The translations under genes were made by a program, and so were the position numbers. From positions 133,214 to 197,213 of the forward strand of contig NZ_CALYPR010000002.1 of the NCBI RefSeq assembly GCF_945277285.1: a DNA stretch of 64,000 nucleotides, written 5' to 3'. The notes under the pieces were generated by a model. The model ran no database searches, had not been told where the DNA came from, and worked only from the letters and a program-made list of their open reading frames with translations. Of this stretch, positions 18,032 through 27,265 are shown one piece after another. Position 1 is the stretch's first letter. Every line of letters starts with the position of its first letter. The DNA comes from an uncultured Bartonella sp. GTDB taxonomy: Bacteria > Pseudomonadota > Alphaproteobacteria > Rhizobiales > Rhizobiaceae.

Positions 18032-18847
18032 CTAATTCAATTTGTCGAAATCGGCAAAATGTTCCAGCGCCAGACCGGTTGCTGTGGCAACGTTCAGACT
18101 ATCAAAGTCGTAAGCAATGGGAATGCGCAAGGTTTCAAAGTCGCGCAAGACAAAATCTGGCAATCCTTCACCTTCGGTGCCAAAAACAAGCGCGGTTCTT
18201 TTGGCAATTTCGGCATCTTTGAGATAATTCGGTGCAGCAGGAGAAAGCGCATAAATCCGAAAATCGGCTTTTTTCAAAGCAGCAAGAATATCGTTTATGT
18301 CTTGCCCTTGCGTATAAGGCACTTTCAAGGCGGCCCCCACCGAAACGCGAATGGCCTTGCGATAGAGCGGATCGCAACTGGTCTTGTCAATAATGACACC
18401 ATCAGCTGCGAAAGCGGCAGCATTGCGAAAGATAGAGCCCATATTATCGTGGTTGGAAATGCCGCATAAAACCGGAACCAGTGCCCGTTCGGGCAAATTT
18501 GCCAAAAACTCTTCCAATGTCGGAATACTTATTCGCTCGCCAATTCCCAAAATGCCGCGATGGACATTGAAACCGGCAATTTCATCCATGATTTTTTGCG
18601 GGACACAATAGATCGGACAGGCGGGTCTTGTTTGTTCCAATAACGGCATCAATCCGAGCAAGCGGGCAGCAGCAACAAGCAGTGACTGTGCCTTAAAACG
18701 GCTGGAGCGCAACAGAACAGACAAAACAACCTTGCCTTCAGCAATAAAATGGTGTTCCCGCCCGACCAGATCCCTTTCCTGAATATTTCGATAAGGGGCT
18801 AATCGCGGATCATCGACATCGCTGATTGTTGTAATATCCAAACTCAT
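18032..18847 (-). CDS. SpoU/TrmH-family RNA 2'-O-methyltransferase
   Basis: 271 residues. SPOUT knot motifs are clear: motif 1 SNHDNMGSIFRNAAAF, motif 2 LVFGTEGEGLP, motif 3 IPIAYDFDSLNVATATGLAL. The N-terminal about 100 residues form the substrate-binding domain (EHHFIAEGKVVLSVLL). It methylates 2'-OH in rRNA or tRNA using SAM; the precise target cannot be told from sequence. It lies 28 bp downstream of choV on the same strand and may be read through from the choline operon. Confidence 0.92.
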   Translation of the reverse strand: MSLDITTISDVDDPRLAPYRNIQERDLVGREHHFIAEGKVVLSVLLRSSRFKAQSLLVAAARLLGLMPLLEQTRPACPIYCVPQKIMDEIAGFNVHRGILGIGERISIPTLEEFLANLPERALVPVLCGISNHDNMGSIFRNAAAFAADGVIIDKTSCDPLYRKAIRVSVGAALKVPYTQGQDINDILAALKKADFRIYALSPAAPNYLKDAEIAKRTALVFGTEGEGLPDFVLRDFETLRIPIAYDFDSLNVATATGLALEHFADFDKLN

Positions 18848-18875
18848 AACAAAACCTATAACCGCTTCCGGCCTA

Positions 18876-19916
18876 TCACCGTTTCTGGTGTTCTGCCAGA
18901 TGATGGATAATATCTTCTTCTGTTATCACCCCAATAACCCGGCCACCTTCTGCAACACCAATGGCACCGCTTTTCCGGTCGCATACACTAATCAAATCAG
19001 GTAGACTCGTATCAGGTTTTGCCATGGCCGCAACAGAAATATTGCCATTGACATGATTATATGGCCGCATGACCTGACGGGCGGTAAGAAAGCTCAAAGG
19101 ATTGATGTGGCGCACAAATTTTGCCACATGGTCATTGGCCGGTGAAAGCACGATTTCTTGTGCGGTGCCACATTGCAAAATCCGTCCATCTTCCATAATG
19201 GCAATGCGGTTACCCATTTTTATTGCTTCATCAAGGTCGTGGCTCACAAAAATCAATGTTTTATTGAGCCGTTTTTTCAATTCCAGAAGCTCATCCTGCA
19301 AATGGTTGCGAATGAGCGGATCAAGTGCCGAAAAAGGCTCGTCCATCAACAAGACAGGTGCTCCCGTTGCAAAAGCACGCGCCAGACCAATGCGCTGTTG
19401 CATGCCGCCGGAAAGCTCTGTGACCATACGGTTTGCCCATTCATTGAGGCCCACAAGATCAAGCTGATCGGCTATAATGGCCTGTCGTTGTTTTTTCGGC
19501 ACGCCTGCCACCTCGAGACCAAAACCAATATTGTCAGCCACAGTGCGCCACGGAAACAGGCCGAATTGCTGGAATACCATGGAAACAACGCGGGTGCGCA
19601 AGGTACGCAATTCTTCGCTCGAGGCGTTGGTGACATTGATTTCACGGCCAATATCGCCAACAAATATGTTGCCTTTGACCGGTTTTATCAAACGGTTGAT
19701 GGTGCGCAGCAACGTTGATTTGCCGGAGCCTGACAGACCCATTAACACCAGCGTTTCACCTTCTGCAATATCAAGGCAACATTCATGCACTCCAAGAACC
19801 GTGTTGGTTGCATCCTTGATTTCGGCCCGCGAAGCACCTTCATTGGCCATTGCCAGAGCTTGCTGTTTGCGCTCGCCAAAAACCACACTCACATGATCAA
19901 TAATAACTCTCGCCAT
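18876..19916 (-). CDS. choV: Choline/betaine-type ABC transporter ATP-binding protein
   Basis: 346-residue ATPase of the ProV/ChoV group that powers import with the preceding fused protein. Walker A GLSGSGKST, Q-loop VFQQFGLFPW, signature LSGGMQQR, Walker B VLLMDEPFSALDP and H-loop VSHDLDEA are all present. A CBS-like C-terminal region (about 270-346, IGVAEGGRVIGVITEEDI) follows, as in ChoV/ProV. Its ATG follows immediately after the TAA of the upstream gene, so the two are translationally coupled. Confidence 0.94.
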   Translation of the reverse strand: MARVIIDHVSVVFGERKQQALAMANEGASRAEIKDATNTVLGVHECCLDIAEGETLVLMGLSGSGKSTLLRTINRLIKPVKGNIFVGDIGREINVTNASSEELRTLRTRVVSMVFQQFGLFPWRTVADNIGFGLEVAGVPKKQRQAIIADQLDLVGLNEWANRMVTELSGGMQQRIGLARAFATGAPVLLMDEPFSALDPLIRNHLQDELLELKKRLNKTLIFVSHDLDEAIKMGNRIAIMEDGRILQCGTAQEIVLSPANDHVAKFVRHINPLSFLTARQVMRPYNHVNGNISVAAMAKPDTSLPDLISVCDRKSGAIGVAEGGRVIGVITEEDIIHHLAEHQKR

Positions 19917-21734
19917 TTAGCGCGCCTTTCCCGGACGGAACAAACGGTCGAGCACAATAGCCACCACCACAATAACGCAGCCGGCTTCAAAGCCCATAGC
20001 TGCATCATGTTGTTGCAAGGCGCGATAAACCTTGACACCCAGTCCGTTGCCACCCACCGTTGCGGCAATAACCACCATGGATAAAGACAGCATGATGGTT
20101 TGTGTCATGCCGGCACGTATTTCCGGCATGGCATGGGGAAACTCGATTTTCCACAAGATCTGGCGGCGGTTGGAACCAAAAGCTTTGCCTGCTTCAATAA
20201 GCGATTTCGGTGTCGAGACAATACCTTGCTGGGTTAGCCTGATTGGTGCAGGCAGTACAAAAACGATTGTTGCGATAAGTCCGGGCACCATGCCAATGCG
20301 GAAGAAAATAATGGCCGGTATCAGATAGACAAAGGTTGGCAGTGTCTGCATGAGATCCAGAATCGGCTGGATTGCACGGTAGATTTTCGGCCGGTGGGCG
20401 CAGGCAATACCGACCGGCACACCAATGCCCATACAAAGAATGCACGACCAGAACAGCAATGTGATGGTTTCCATCGTATCAACCCAATATCCTTGATTGA
20501 TAACAAACAGGAACCCCAAACCTGTTAAAAGAACCACTCGCCAATTGCGCTGGATAGCCCAGGCAAGTACGCATAATATGCCAATCAATAACAGCGGGTT
20601 TGGCCATAAGAGCAGGGCCAATGTACCTTTAAGCAGGCTATCCAGGCTCACGCGGATCGCTTTAAAGAAAAGACCTCCATGGTTTTTCAACAATTCGACA
20701 ATGGTGTTTGCAGTTTTGCCAATCGGAATCTTGTAGGCCAAATCGGTTTGGTCATTTTGCGGGGAAAGCGCAGTTTTTACTGCCGCCGCCGCATTACCCC
20801 CGTCAAACGTTGTAACACCGGAAAGCCACGGTGCGACTTTTTCCATATTGGCTTTAAGCCATGCGCGTGCAGCCCGGTTGGCATCTTCATTGTTGTCAAG
20901 AATATTTGACATAAGGCGGTTTTCCATATCGACATCAAAAACCAGATTGGTCAGCAATTTTCCGACATTCTGACATTCTTTGGCATAGTTCTTGCGCACG
21001 TTTGTGCCCACCTTGGCATCACCGTAATTGGCACCGAAATAGTCTTCTCCACCTGACAAATAGGCCATTTTGAAATGCATATTCATCGGGTGCGGCTCCC
21101 ACCCCAGAAAAACAATAGGACGCTTTTCACGAATACGCGCTTCGACTTCGGCAAGCATGGCCTGTTCGGATGTTTCGACAATATGGAAATCTTTAAGCCC
21201 GTAGCGGGGATCATCAAGCAGCGAGAGAATGAGTCTGTTGCCATCGTTTCCCGGTTCTACCCCATAAATGGCAAAACCCAGTTCGGGGCCAAAACGCTTG
21301 ATATCGTCAAATGTTTTCAACCCCATGTCATAGGCAAATTGCGGCACTGCCAGCGTATATTTGGCACCAACCAGATTATAGGTTAGATTTTCGACACTGC
21401 CATCATCGCGATACGGCTTGAAATCGGGTGTCATAGACGGGTTCCAATAGCCCAGAAAAACGTCAATATCGCCATTTGCCAACGATGCATAAGTGACCGG
21501 AACCGATAAAATTCGCGTTTCAGTGTCATAGCCCAGAGCTTTGAGAAGCGTGGTCGCAATAGCGGTGGTTGCCGAAATATCGGTCCAGCCGGTGTCGGCA
21601 AAGCGTACAAGCTTGCATGCCAACGGTTCAGCTGCCTTTGCGTGACCTTTTCCTGCGCCGATTGCCAGAAATAGGGCAAGAAAAAAAACCGATAATTTTT
21701 TTAAGATTTCTGACAAGATCGCCGTTTGCTCCAA
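19917..21734 (-). CDS. choXW: Choline-binding protein fused to ABC permease (ChoX-ChoW)
   Basis: 605 residues. Signal-type segment (about 14-35), periplasmic binding domain (about 36-320), then a ProW/ChoW permease (about 345-600) with an EAA-type loop (EAGKAFGSNRRQILWKIEFP). The binding domain keeps the whole ligand box of Sinorhizobium ChoX at a constant +7 offset: Trp50, Asp52, Trp97, Tyr126, Asn163 and Trp212 (ChoX Trp43, Asp45, Trp90, Tyr119, Asn156, Trp205, recalled from the crystal structure). Choline is therefore the likely substrate. Normally ChoX and ChoW are separate, and in OpuA-type fusions the binding domain is at the C-terminus. The start is a TTG (21734); a second TTG at 21716 is also possible. 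Confidence 0.9.
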   Translation of the reverse strand: MEQTAILSEILKKLSVFFLALFLAIGAGKGHAKAAEPLACKLVRFADTGWTDISATTAIATTLLKALGYDTETRILSVPVTYASLANGDIDVFLGYWNPSMTPDFKPYRDDGSVENLTYNLVGAKYTLAVPQFAYDMGLKTFDDIKRFGPELGFAIYGVEPGNDGNRLILSLLDDPRYGLKDFHIVETSEQAMLAEVEARIREKRPIVFLGWEPHPMNMHFKMAYLSGGEDYFGANYGDAKVGTNVRKNYAKECQNVGKLLTNLVFDVDMENRLMSNILDNNEDANRAARAWLKANMEKVAPWLSGVTTFDGGNAAAAVKTALSPQNDQTDLAYKIPIGKTANTIVELLKNHGGLFFKAIRVSLDSLLKGTLALLLWPNPLLLIGILCVLAWAIQRNWRVVLLTGLGFLFVINQGYWVDTMETITLLFWSCILCMGIGVPVGIACAHRPKIYRAIQPILDLMQTLPTFVYLIPAIIFFRIGMVPGLIATIVFVLPAPIRLTQQGIVSTPKSLIEAGKAFGSNRRQILWKIEFPHAMPEIRAGMTQTIMLSLSMVVIAATVGGNGLGVKVYRALQQHDAAMGFEAGCVIVVVAIVLDRLFRPGKAR

Positions 21735-21831
21735 AAATACACGCTCACAAGCTTAAGGACGGGGTTAGACTATTTCAATAAAGAATGAAATAAGGTTTCA
21801 CAAGAAAAGCCTTTTTTAACAGGATCGCATC

Positions 21832-22812
21832 ATGCAACTTCCCAGTGACCTGAAAAATGCGCTCGAGAGCCTTTTTCAACAGACAAACCTTAAACTCCTT
21901 GAAAAGGCATCGACCCGACTCACCAACCGTTATCGTATGGAATTGCGCGATGGAGCAATGCATATTGATGACAAGGATGCGGCACTTGGCTATCTGGCTG
22001 CGCGTTTTCCTGCAACTTATGCGGCTGTTTCTTCCGCGCTTTTTCATTTGACAGAGATTTTGCCGGATTTTTCGCCGGCAAGCCAGCTCGATATTGGCGC
22101 CGGGCCGGGCACGGCTGTTTTTGCCGCAACACAGTTGTTCCAGTCGCTAACAAGTGCAACCATGGTCGAACAAAGTGATGAAATCGTCAAAATCGGCAAA
22201 GATCTTATGTCCCGTTTACTTAACATTTCGGCCAATTGGCAAAGGGGCGAAATTTCTTCCCGATTGTTAGAAAAACTTGACGAGGCCGCTCTTGTCACAG
22301 CAAGTTATGTGCTTGACGAGCTTGATGACAAAACACAAGACAACCTTATTGATAAGCTTTGGCAAAAGACAAAAGATGTGCTTTTGCTGGTTGAACCGGG
22401 AACACCGGCAGGATGGCGGCGGCTCATGCGTGGGCGCGCGCGTCTTATAAAACAGGGTGCCTATGTCATAGCACCCTGTCCGCATCAACTGGCTTGTCCG
22501 GTCTTGGCTCCGGACTGGTGCCATTTTTCAGTAAGGGTTGAACGTTCACGCATTCATCGCTTGACCAAGCAGGCCGTTGTTCCTTTTGAAGACGAGAAAT
22601 ATTGCTACCTTGCTTGCTCGCCGGAAAAGAAAAATGTGCAATATTGTCGCATCCTTTCCCGTCCACAACGCTCGGGCGGAAAAATTAGTTTTTCCATTTG
22701 TCGGCCAAATGGCGAAAAAACCAACGAAATTGTAACCAGAAATAACAAAGATATCTACCGCCAACTGCGTCGTCTGGAATGGGGTTCGTCTTTTCAATTA
22801 ACAAAACCTTAG
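21832..22812 (+). CDS. Rsm22-family methyltransferase-like ribosome assembly protein
   Basis: 326 residues, homologous to the mitochondrial small-subunit factor Rsm22/METTL17. The SAM-binding motif LDIGAGPGTAVFA is near residue 82. The C-terminal half has a cysteine cluster, CPHQLACPVL...WCHF, plus a later Cys, as in the members that carry an iron-sulfur cluster. The predicted role is in small-subunit assembly or rRNA modification. It is divergent from the choline operon, with an AGGA ribosome-binding site. Confidence 0.9.
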   Translation: MQLPSDLKNALESLFQQTNLKLLEKASTRLTNRYRMELRDGAMHIDDKDAALGYLAARFPATYAAVSSALFHLTEILPDFSPASQLDIGAGPGTAVFAATQLFQSLTSATMVEQSDEIVKIGKDLMSRLLNISANWQRGEISSRLLEKLDEAALVTASYVLDELDDKTQDNLIDKLWQKTKDVLLLVEPGTPAGWRRLMRGRARLIKQGAYVIAPCPHQLACPVLAPDWCHFSVRVERSRIHRLTKQAVVPFEDEKYCYLACSPEKKNVQYCRILSRPQRSGGKISFSICRPNGEKTNEIVTRNNKDIYRQLRRLEWGSSFQLTKP

Positions 22813-22826
22813 GTTGTGAAAATTTA

Positions 22827-22854
22827 TTGACTAATTTCACCTCCCCTCTATATT
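22827..22854 (+). promoter_or_regulatory. Sigma70-type promoter of candidate sRNA
   Basis: -35 TTGACT (22827-22832), 16-bp spacer, -10 TATATT (22849-22854), just after the Rsm22 stop and oriented towards a terminated non-coding stretch. Confidence 0.75.
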
Positions 22855-22860
22855 GAAAAT

Positions 22861-22999
22861 TGCCACACAAAAGGAACATCAAGTTCTGGTTGTGCTGGAA
22901 ACAGGTGTTTAGGTCCCCCGCTATTTCCTACGCCTGTGCCCCCTCTCTATAGAGGGGGAGAGAAGTCTGGGTCCCCAATGCCCGGACTTCTCTTTTTTT
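22861..22999 (+). ncRNA. Candidate small RNA, about 135 nt
   Basis: Begins about 7 nt after a good promoter and ends at a strong terminator, with no reading frame of note. Four hairpins can be drawn: CACA/TGTG enclosing GAAC/GTTC (about 22863-22896); CAGGTGT...TAGG paired with CCTA-CGCCTG with a C-rich loop TCCCCCGC (about 22903-22937); CCCCCTC/GAGGGGG (about 22939-22958); and the terminator. The exposed C-rich loop is what trans-acting sRNAs use to bind ribosome-binding sites. It is not 4.5S, 6S or tmRNA as far as I can tell. I do not recognise the family; a known rhizobial sRNA family is possible. Confidence 0.65.
22959..22999 (+). terminator. Terminator of candidate sRNA
   Basis: Stem AGAGAAGTC / GACTTCTCT with an inner GGG/CCC pair, followed by a run of T. 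Confidence 0.9.
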
Positions 23000-23317
23000 A
23001 ACCTATTTTCATAGTGTGTTCGGACGGGGGTTAAATTTCTTGAAAAATAAAAAATTCAAATTTTGAAAATAGTTCCTATAGAATAACAGTATAAAACGTT
23101 TCCTGTTCGATAATTATTCAGGGTATTCTGTTTTTTTAACAGCATAAAGAACAGTTGTGAAATTTTGCTGTCGTGAAGCATGAACAGGCAAGTCTGCCAA
23201 CGTGTTTGGCTGTTTCGATAGAACACAAAAAACGAAAGCTGAACGGGCGTCTTTTTTTGGCAATTTTTATTGCCGTTTAGTGTTGCTATAAGAATAGGGA
23301 AAGGTTAAAAGGCTCTC
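23000..23317. other. Region upstream of the trp leader
   Basis: 318 bp, AT-rich, no gene. It presumably holds the trp promoter. A GGCAAT/ATTGCC inverted repeat lies at 23259-23274. Confidence 0.5.
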
Positions 23318-23365
23318 ATGAACAGTAAATGCACAAACTTGACTTGGTGGTGGGGTTGCTTTTAG
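23318..23365 (+). CDS. trpL: trp leader peptide
   Basis: 15-codon frame MNSKCTNLTWWWGCF with three consecutive Trp codons (TGG at 23345, 23348 and 23351), about 118 bp before trpE(G) and followed by mutually exclusive hairpins. Rhizobial trpE(G) genes are controlled by ribosome-mediated attenuation through such a peptide (Sinorhizobium peTrpL, which also has trans functions). Stalling at the Trp codons when tryptophan is short would favour the antiterminator. Confidence 0.9.
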   Translation: MNSKCTNLTWWWGCF

Positions 23366-23432
23366 CGACCTCGGATCAATTGTGCGTTGAATTCAAAAAC
23401 AAGGTCGCGACGGAAAACCGGGCGGCCTTTTT
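23354..23432 (+). promoter_or_regulatory. trp attenuator (alternative hairpins and terminator)
   Basis: Three competing pairings are visible. 1:2 pause stem: GGTTGC (23354-23359) with GCGACC (23365-23370). 2:3 antiterminator: GCGACCT (23365-23371) with AGGTCGC (23402-23408), perfect over 7 bp. 3:4 terminator: AAGGTCGC (23401-23408) with GCGGCCTT (23422-23429), with an inner CGG/CCG pair and a T-run to 23432. This is a complete classical attenuator. Confidence 0.9.
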
Positions 23433-23482
23433 CTATACCCCGTTCTGGTAGTCTGGCCACAAACACAAAGCGGAGTAAAAAT

Positions 23483-25663
23483 ATGGATAACAATATGGCG
23501 CATGAAAAAAGTTTCGAATATCTTACCAAAGGTGGCATTACCATTCGCCGTTCATGCGAAGATATTGCCTATCAAGGCGCAACGGATAAACTTGTCGAAA
23601 CTCTTGATAGCCACCGCGGGGCAATTTTTTCTTCCAACTATGAATATCCCGGACGTTATACACGCTGGGACTCGGGCGTTATAAACCCGCCGCTGGTTAT
23701 CACATCACGCGACCGCCATATGAAAATCGAGGCATTGAACAAGCGTGGCGAGGTTCTGCTCGACATTATTGCGCCGCATTTATCAGGTGTGGCGGAAATT
23801 GAAAAACAACAACGCTCAAGGGATAGAATTGTCATTGAGGTGAAAAAGCCCGGTCGCGTTTTCAGCGAGGAAGAGCGCTCCCGTATGCCGTCGGTTTTTT
23901 CGGTGTTGCGGGCGCTGGTGCACCTGTTTTCTTCAACTGAAGACCACAGCCTCGGGCTTTACGGTGCTTTCGGCTATGATCTGGCTTTCCAGTTCGAGCC
24001 GATCGATTTTAAAATCAAGCGTCCCGATGACCAGCGCGATATGGTGCTTTATCTGCCCGATTCCATTTTGATTGTGGACCATTATTCAGCGCGTGCGTGG
24101 ATAGAAAACTATGATTTCTCCTGTCAGGAAAAAACAACGGCCGGTTTGCAACGCACAACCAAAGAACAGCCCTTCAAAGCGGCCGATGCCATTCCTCAAA
24201 AAGGGGATCATCGAAAGGGTGAATATGCGGCTCTTGTCAAAGAAGCCAAGGAAAGTTTTAAACGAGGCGATCTGTTCGAAGTGGTGCCCGGGCAAACTTT
24301 TTATGAACCGTGTCCGGCCAAACCTTCGGCAATCAGCAAAAGGTTGAAGCTTACCAATCCTTCGCCTTACTCGTTTTTCATCAATCTGGGGGAAGCGGAA
24401 TATCTTGTCGGCGCATCGCCTGAAATGTATGTGCGGGTGACTGGCCGGCGCGTTGAGACCTGCCCGATTTCGGGAACCATCAAACGCGGGGATGATGCCA
24501 TTTCCGACTCGGCACAGATATTGGCTTTGCTCAATTCTAAAAAGGATGAATCCGAACTGACCATGTGTTCGGATGTTGACCGCAATGATAAAAGCCGGGT
24601 GTGCGAACCGGGTTCGGTCAGGGTGATAGGCCGCCGGCAGATCGAGATGTATTCGCGCCTCATTCATACCGTTGATCATATTGAGGGGCGGTTGCGTGTC
24701 GGGCTTGATGCCTTTGATGCGTTTTTGTCACATGCGTGGGCGGTAACGGTAACCGGTGCGCCGAAATTATGGGCCATGCGTTTCATTGAAAACCATGAAA
24801 AAAGCGCTCGTGCATGGTATGCCGGCGCCATTGGCATGATTTTCTTTAATGGCGATATGAATACGGGGCTTACGCTGCGCACCGTGCGCATTAAAGATGG
24901 CGTTGCTTCGGTGAGGGCTGGCGCCACATTGCTTTATGATTCAAATCCGGATGACGAGGAAGCCGAAACCGAACTTAAAGCCTCGGCAATGATTGCCGCC
25001 ATTCGCGACAGTGCAAAACCATTGCCGCAAACTGTTTCGTTAGAAAAGGAAAAACCGGGAAGCGGTGTCAATATTCTTCTGGTTGACCATGAAGATTCCT
25101 TTGTGCACACACTTGCCAATTATTTTCGCGAGACCGGCGCCAAGGTCACAACAGTAAGAACGCCGGTGGCTGATCAGGTGTTTGATACCGTCAACCCCGA
25201 CCTTGTTGTGCTTTCGCCGGGGCCGGGAACACCGAAGGATTTTAATTGTAAAGACACAATCGACAAGGCTCGCGCGCGCAAAATAGCAATTTTTGGCGTT
25301 TGTCTGGGGCTACAGGCCTTGACGGAGGCTCTTGGCGGCAAACTGCGCGTGCTTGCCCAACCCATGCATGGCAAGCCGTCGCGGATCCGTGTTCTCGGGG
25401 AAAGCTTGCTGTTTAAAGACCTGCCTAAGGAAGTGACAGTTGGCCGCTATCATTCAATATTTGCCGACCCGAGCCTGCTGCCTGCCGAATTCAGAGTGAC
25501 AGCAGAAACCGAAGATGGGGTTATTATGGCGATCGAACATAAAAACGAGCCGATTGCAGCTGTTCAATTCCATCCCGAATCCATTATGAGTTTGGGGGGA
25601 AATGTCGGGATGCACATTATTGAAAATGTTGTTGCAAAGTTGATCAAGAAAGCATGGCGATGA
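23483..25663 (+). CDS. trpE(G): Fused anthranilate synthase TrpE(G)
   Basis: First step of tryptophan synthesis: chorismate plus glutamine to anthranilate. The start is the ATG at 23483, seven bases after GGAG; the frame is open further upstream into the attenuator. 726 residues, close to rhizobial TrpE(G). Residues about 1-510 are the aminase (TrpE) part with [34 protein letters not shown] and [11 protein letters not shown]. Residues about 530-726 are the glutaminase (TrpG), with [14 protein letters not shown], nucleophile Cys in [10 protein letters not shown], and FHPESIMS. Controlled by the trpL attenuator. The stop overlaps the next gene. Confidence 0.97.
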   Translation: MDNNMAHEKSFEYLTKGGITIRRSCEDIAYQGATDKLVETLDSHRGAIFSSNYEYPGRYTRWDSGVINPPLVITSRDRHMKIEALNKRGEVLLDIIAPHLSGVAEIEKQQRSRDRIVIEVKKPGRVFSEEERSRMPSVFSVLRALVHLFSSTEDHSLGLYGAFGYDLAFQFEPIDFKIKRPDDQRDMVLYLPDSILIVDHYSARAWIENYDFSCQEKTTAGLQRTTKEQPFKAADAIPQKGDHRKGEYAALVKEAKESFKRGDLFEVVPGQTFYEPCPAKPSAISKRLKLTNPSPYSFFINLGEAEYLVGASPEMYVRVTGRRVETCPISGTIKRGDDAISDSAQILALLNSKKDESELTMCSDVDRNDKSRVCEPGSVRVIGRRQIEMYSRLIHTVDHIEGRLRVGLDAFDAFLSHAWAVTVTGAPKLWAMRFIENHEKSARAWYAGAIGMIFFNGDMNTGLTLRTVRIKDGVASVRAGATLLYDSNPDDEEAETELKASAMIAAIRDSAKPLPQTVSLEKEKPGSGVNILLVDHEDSFVHTLANYFRETGAKVTTVRTPVADQVFDTVNPDLVVLSPGPGTPKDFNCKDTIDKARARKIAIFGVCLGLQALTEALGGKLRVLAQPMHGKPSRIRVLGESLLFKDLPKEVTVGRYHSIFADPSLLPAEFRVTAETEDGVIMAIEHKNEPIAAVQFHPESIMSLGGNVGMHIIENVVAKLIKKAWR

Positions 25664-26571
25664 TTGATGCAAACTCAAAGCTCAAACAACTGGCAATATG
25701 GTCAATTCCTGTTGCCATTGTTGTTTTTGTGCTCAAATATTTCGCTTATTATGTGACCGGTTCTGTCGCACTTTATTCCGATGCGCTGGAATCAATTGTC
25801 AATGTCATTGCCGCTATCGCCGCCTATATTGCCATTGTCATCAGCATGAAACCGGCCGATGAAGATCATCCCTTCGGTCATAATAAAGCTGAATATTTTT
25901 CTGCCGTGATTGAAGGGGCGATGATTTTTGTCGCCGCTATCATGATTTTGCGGGAATCATGGCCCTTGCTTGCTTCGACCCATCTGCCCGAAAAACCCGG
26001 ATACGGCTTGGGAATCAATTTGGCCGCCAGCGCAATCAATGCGATATGGGCTATTGTTCTCATAAAACAGGGGAGAATTTCCCATTCACCGGCGTTGAAA
26101 GCCGATGGCCTGCATTTGATGACCGATGTTTTTACCTCTTTTGGTGTGCTTGCCGGTCTTATGGCAGCCATTTTTACCGGTTGGGCCATTGTCGATCCGC
26201 TGCTTGCCATTATTGTTGCTTTGAACATTCTCTGGCAGGGATTCAAAGTCATGAACAATTCGGTTCAGGGGTTGATGGATGTCGGGGTCGAGCTTAAGGA
26301 AACAATGCTTATCAAGGATATTATTTCCAGTCACGCGGCTGGCGCCATTGAAGCACATGATTTACGCACGCGTGTAGCGGGGCAGGTCACCTTTATCGAA
26401 TTTCATCTGGTGGTGCCATCGGCAATGACAGTGGGCAATGCCCATGATATTTGCAACCGCATCGAGGATGCCTTGAAAAAAGAGATTGAAAATGCCCGGA
26501 TCGTCATTCACATCGAACCGGAAGAAGAGGCAAAATTGCCTAAGGGAACAACAGCTGTTCCCATTGCTTGA
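25654..26571 (+). CDS. Cation diffusion facilitator family transporter
   Basis: 305 residues: six membrane segments then a C-terminal cytoplasmic domain (about 215-290, [20 protein letters not shown]). It exports a divalent metal (Zn, Mn or Fe) by proton antiport. The TM2 motif is YSDALES, where the first Asp is kept but the +4 position is Ser rather than Asp; the TM5 motif HLMTD keeps both metal ligands. [14 protein letters not shown] between TM2 and TM3 is typical. The ATG at 25654 overlaps the trpE(G) stop; another ATG is at 25660. Tight spacing suggests it is carried on the trp transcript. Confidence 0.92.
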   Translation: MAMIDANSKLKQLAIWSIPVAIVVFVLKYFAYYVTGSVALYSDALESIVNVIAAIAAYIAIVISMKPADEDHPFGHNKAEYFSAVIEGAMIFVAAIMILRESWPLLASTHLPEKPGYGLGINLAASAINAIWAIVLIKQGRISHSPALKADGLHLMTDVFTSFGVLAGLMAAIFTGWAIVDPLLAIIVALNILWQGFKVMNNSVQGLMDVGVELKETMLIKDIISSHAAGAIEAHDLRTRVAGQVTFIEFHLVVPSAMTVGNAHDICNRIEDALKKEIENARIVIHIEPEEEAKLPKGTTAVPIA

Positions 26572-26579
26572 GGCCAATT

Positions 26580-27155
26580 ATGTTAAAAATCAGAAATCTT
26601 AAAGAAACTGTTTTATCAAATCACTGGACGAAGTTGACACTCGTTTCCTATGAGCAGCAGGAAGCCGATGGTCACTGGAGTACCCAGAGACGCGAAACCT
26701 ATCACAACCGTAACGGTGCTGCAGTGCTCCCCTATGACAAGGAAAGAAAGACCGTTCTTCTTGTCAAACAGTTTCGTGCCCCGTCCTATCTTGCAACCGG
26801 CACCATGAACGTGCTTGAAGCGTGTGCCGGCCACGTCGAAAAAAACGAGAGTGCCGAACAGACAATGCTGCGCGAGGCGAAGGAAGAGCTCGGCTGTCAG
26901 ATCCATAATCTGGAACTGGTCTTTAAAGGATTTACCAGCCCCGGATTTTCTACCGAGCAACTGTGGCTTTATCTTGCAACCTATCGTCCCGACGATCGTC
27001 GTTTTTCCGGCGGCGGGCTTGTTACAGAAGGTGAAAACCTCGAAATTGTCGAGCTGCCGGTTGAAGAAGTGGTAAAGCTGCATGACAAGAAACAGCTTGA
27101 CGACATGAAAACAGCTTTGCTTGTCAACGAGTTGCGCCATCGTTTAAAACTTTGA
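26580..27155 (+). CDS. Nudix hydrolase (NudK/ADP-ribose pyrophosphatase-like)
   Basis: 191 residues from the ATG at 26580, preceded by GAGG at 26570. The Nudix box starts at Gly84 (GHVEKNE) and continues with REAKEELGC at 98-106, with all metal-binding glutamates present. EACAGHVE and GFTSPGFSTEQLWLYLA resemble GDP-mannose or ADP-sugar pyrophosphatases. It starts eight bases after the CDF stop, the third gene of the trpE(G) transcription unit by spacing. The substrate is not fixed by sequence. Confidence 0.9.
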   Translation: MLKIRNLKETVLSNHWTKLTLVSYEQQEADGHWSTQRRETYHNRNGAAVLPYDKERKTVLLVKQFRAPSYLATGTMNVLEACAGHVEKNESAEQTMLREAKEELGCQIHNLELVFKGFTSPGFSTEQLWLYLATYRPDDRRFSGGGLVTEGENLEIVELPVEEVVKLHDKKQLDDMKTALLVNELRHRLKL

Positions 27156-27265
27156 ACAACAACTGGTGAACGTTTGCATAAATTTGGTTGCCTTGTAAAA
27201 TAAGCTGTGTCATATCTTTATTCATGGAAAAGTTTGTTGCACAAAACCGGATTGGATTTGACCGC

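Noticed and set aside
17762-18469. 235-codon plus-strand frame
   Set aside because: The second half is antisense to the SpoU methyltransferase; the first half is not in the frame with the more protein-like sequence.
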